Shown here: in pieces, positions 63,207-64,000 of the stretch
Layout of the letters: every line of letters begins with the position of its first letter
Numbering within the stretch: the stretch's first letter is position 1
DNA from: Chryseosolibacter sp044507775
GTDB taxonomy: Bacteria > Bacteroidota > Bacteroidia > Cytophagales > Cyclobacteriaceae
NCBI GenBank assembly: GCA_044507775.1
Contig: JBIQIY010000016.1
Coordinates: 62,001 to 126,000, forward strand
Length of the DNA stretch: 64,000 nucleotides
Direction: 5' to 3'
Translations under genes and position numbers: made by a program
Notes under the pieces: generated by a model
The model's input: the letters and a program-made list of their open reading frames with translations, nothing else
Told to the model about the DNA's origin: nothing
Database searches by the model: none

Positions 63207-64000
63207 ATGAACCGTTATATCAAATATTATTATTCCCTTCTGATCTTCGCTGCGCTGGTTGTTGTAGCAGGTTGCAAGGAGGACGACGAACCCGGTGTCA
63301 CCAGTCGGGACTATGCGCCTGTTACGCGCGCGTTGATGGAGAACTCCGAACTGGTGAGCACAGTGTTTTGGGATACGACATTTTCAGTAGCTCCCGGCGT
63401 GGAAGAGACTGATATACATTACCTGTCGATGAAGGGTCTTCCTATGCACATGTTTGTGCTGAAGGCCGACCTGAAACAAGGCGGCGTAGAGCTGTCGCCG
63501 ATGACACCCTACGGAAGTACGAGTTTTGGTATGCAATCTATTCCCGAAATGATAGAGTGGGTTGATGTACCCGGAAAGAAAGTCGTCGCCGGATTTAATG
63601 CCGACTTCTTCAACATGGCCTCCGGAGAGCCGCGTGGTGTAGTGCACCTGGATGGAGACATCATCAAAGACACACCGTTCGCTGGCAGGTCGGTTGTTGG
63701 TATCGACACAAATGGTGAACCGGTGATCGTTCACGCCGACGACTACGCGGCGGGAAAAGATGCGCTCGTTGATGCACTCGGCGCAAGTAACATCCTGGTA
63801 ATGGCCCATGCACCGACTCCGGTTCCGAGTGATCCGGTACTTGTCGACCCCGAACCCCGCACCGCAGTTGGATTTACGGATGAAGGCGAGGTGTATTTTA
63901 TCGTGGTCGATGGACGGAAGTTCGAATATTCGAATGGAATGTCTCTTCCAGAGTTATCAGAGGTCTTCATGGCGCTGGGCGTTAAAGAAGCGACGAACCT
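63207..64000 (+). CDS. Phosphodiester glycosidase-family protein, lipoprotein (3' end beyond window)
   Basis: About 265 residues are visible. Lipobox AALVVVAGCKEDDE. The DUF2233/NAGPA-like phosphodiester glycosidase fold is recognised by IHYLSMKGLPMHMFVLKADL, the strand PGKKVVAGFNADFFNMASGE with PRGVVHLDGDIIKD, and PRTAVGFTDEGEVYFIVVDG. The GFNADFF motif matches the N-acetylglucosamine-1-phosphodiester alpha-N-acetylglucosaminidase family. It sits 102 bases after SusD and is the only likely enzyme of the locus inside the window; cleavage of a phosphodiester-linked sugar before or after import by SusCD is inferred. Confidence 0.85.
   Translation, partial: MNRYIKYYYSLLIFAALVVVAGCKEDDEPGVTSRDYAPVTRALMENSELVSTVFWDTTFSVAPGVEETDIHYLSMKGLPMHMFVLKADLKQGGVELSPMTPYGSTSFGMQSIPEMIEWVDVPGKKVVAGFNADFFNMASGEPRGVVHLDGDIIKDTPFAGRSVVGIDTNGEPVIVHADDYAAGKDALVDALGASNILVMAHAPTPVPSDPVLVDPEPRTAVGFTDEGEVYFIVVDGRKFEYSNGMSLPELSEVFMALGVKEATN

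Noticed and set aside
1..64000. tRNA, rRNA, insertion sequences or prophage genes
   Set aside because: I looked for transposase, integrase and phage proteins and for tRNA-like folds and found none that I could support.

Overview
The window looks like a chromosomal segment of a Bacteroidota bacterium, most likely of the Cytophagales (a Chryseolinea/Ohtaekwangia-like genome is a guess, not a database result). The grounds are two ECF sigma / FecR anti-sigma / SusC / SusD sets, many TonB-linked outer-membrane and lipoprotein genes, an FtsX-type permease of the Bacteroidota kind, a DUF6520-type small peptide, and promoter-like TAnnTTTG boxes where I could find any. Most of the window is fairly GC-rich. 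The segment from about 8 to 17 kb and the gene at 3.1 kb are visibly more AT-rich and may be acquired. No rRNA, tRNA, insertion sequence or CRISPR array was recognised.

Layout. 0-5 kb: the sensor part of a hybrid histidine kinase (cut by the left edge), a degenerate rhomboid-like protein, an NmrA-like SDR, a small membrane protein and a stand-alone DsbD N-domain protein. 5-17 kb: ECF sigma, FecR, SusC, SusD, a VCBS-repeat protein, a second DsbD N-domain protein and a FISUMP lipoprotein, facing a MauE-like / membrane-anchored unknown / DUF6520 small-peptide operon. 17.6-25 kb: an XRE and an AraC regulator, a YncE-like propeller, a YhcH-family lipoprotein, and a lactate/glycolate permease next to malate synthase.

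25-30 kb: a seven-gene minus-strand operon of three DUF2249 proteins, a haem-copper-oxidase-I-like membrane protein, a MIP18 protein, an Rrf2 regulator with conserved cysteines and a hemerythrin, led by a promoter with a 26-bp palindrome. This is probably a nitric-oxide or low-oxygen response unit. 30-43 kb: an FtsX-type permease, outer-membrane proteins, an ECF42-type sigma factor with DGPF/YCII, SnoaL-like and reductase genes, a TonB receptor and two AraC regulators. Three arrays of a CACGAAT/ATTCGTG repeat sit just 3' of envelope genes, always with the same polarity.

43-52 kb: an MDR reductase, DUF427, an MsrB-MsrA fusion, and a five-gene, mostly overlapping operon joining ergothioneine synthesis (EgtD, EgtB) with an EgtUV-like importer and a MerA-like flavin disulfide reductase. 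52-55 kb: a frameshifted TPM-domain gene and a GH30 glycosidase. 55-64 kb: a two-domain VOC protein and a second ECF sigma-FecR-SusC-SusD set followed by a phosphodiester glycosidase (cut by the right edge), likely a glycan-uptake locus.
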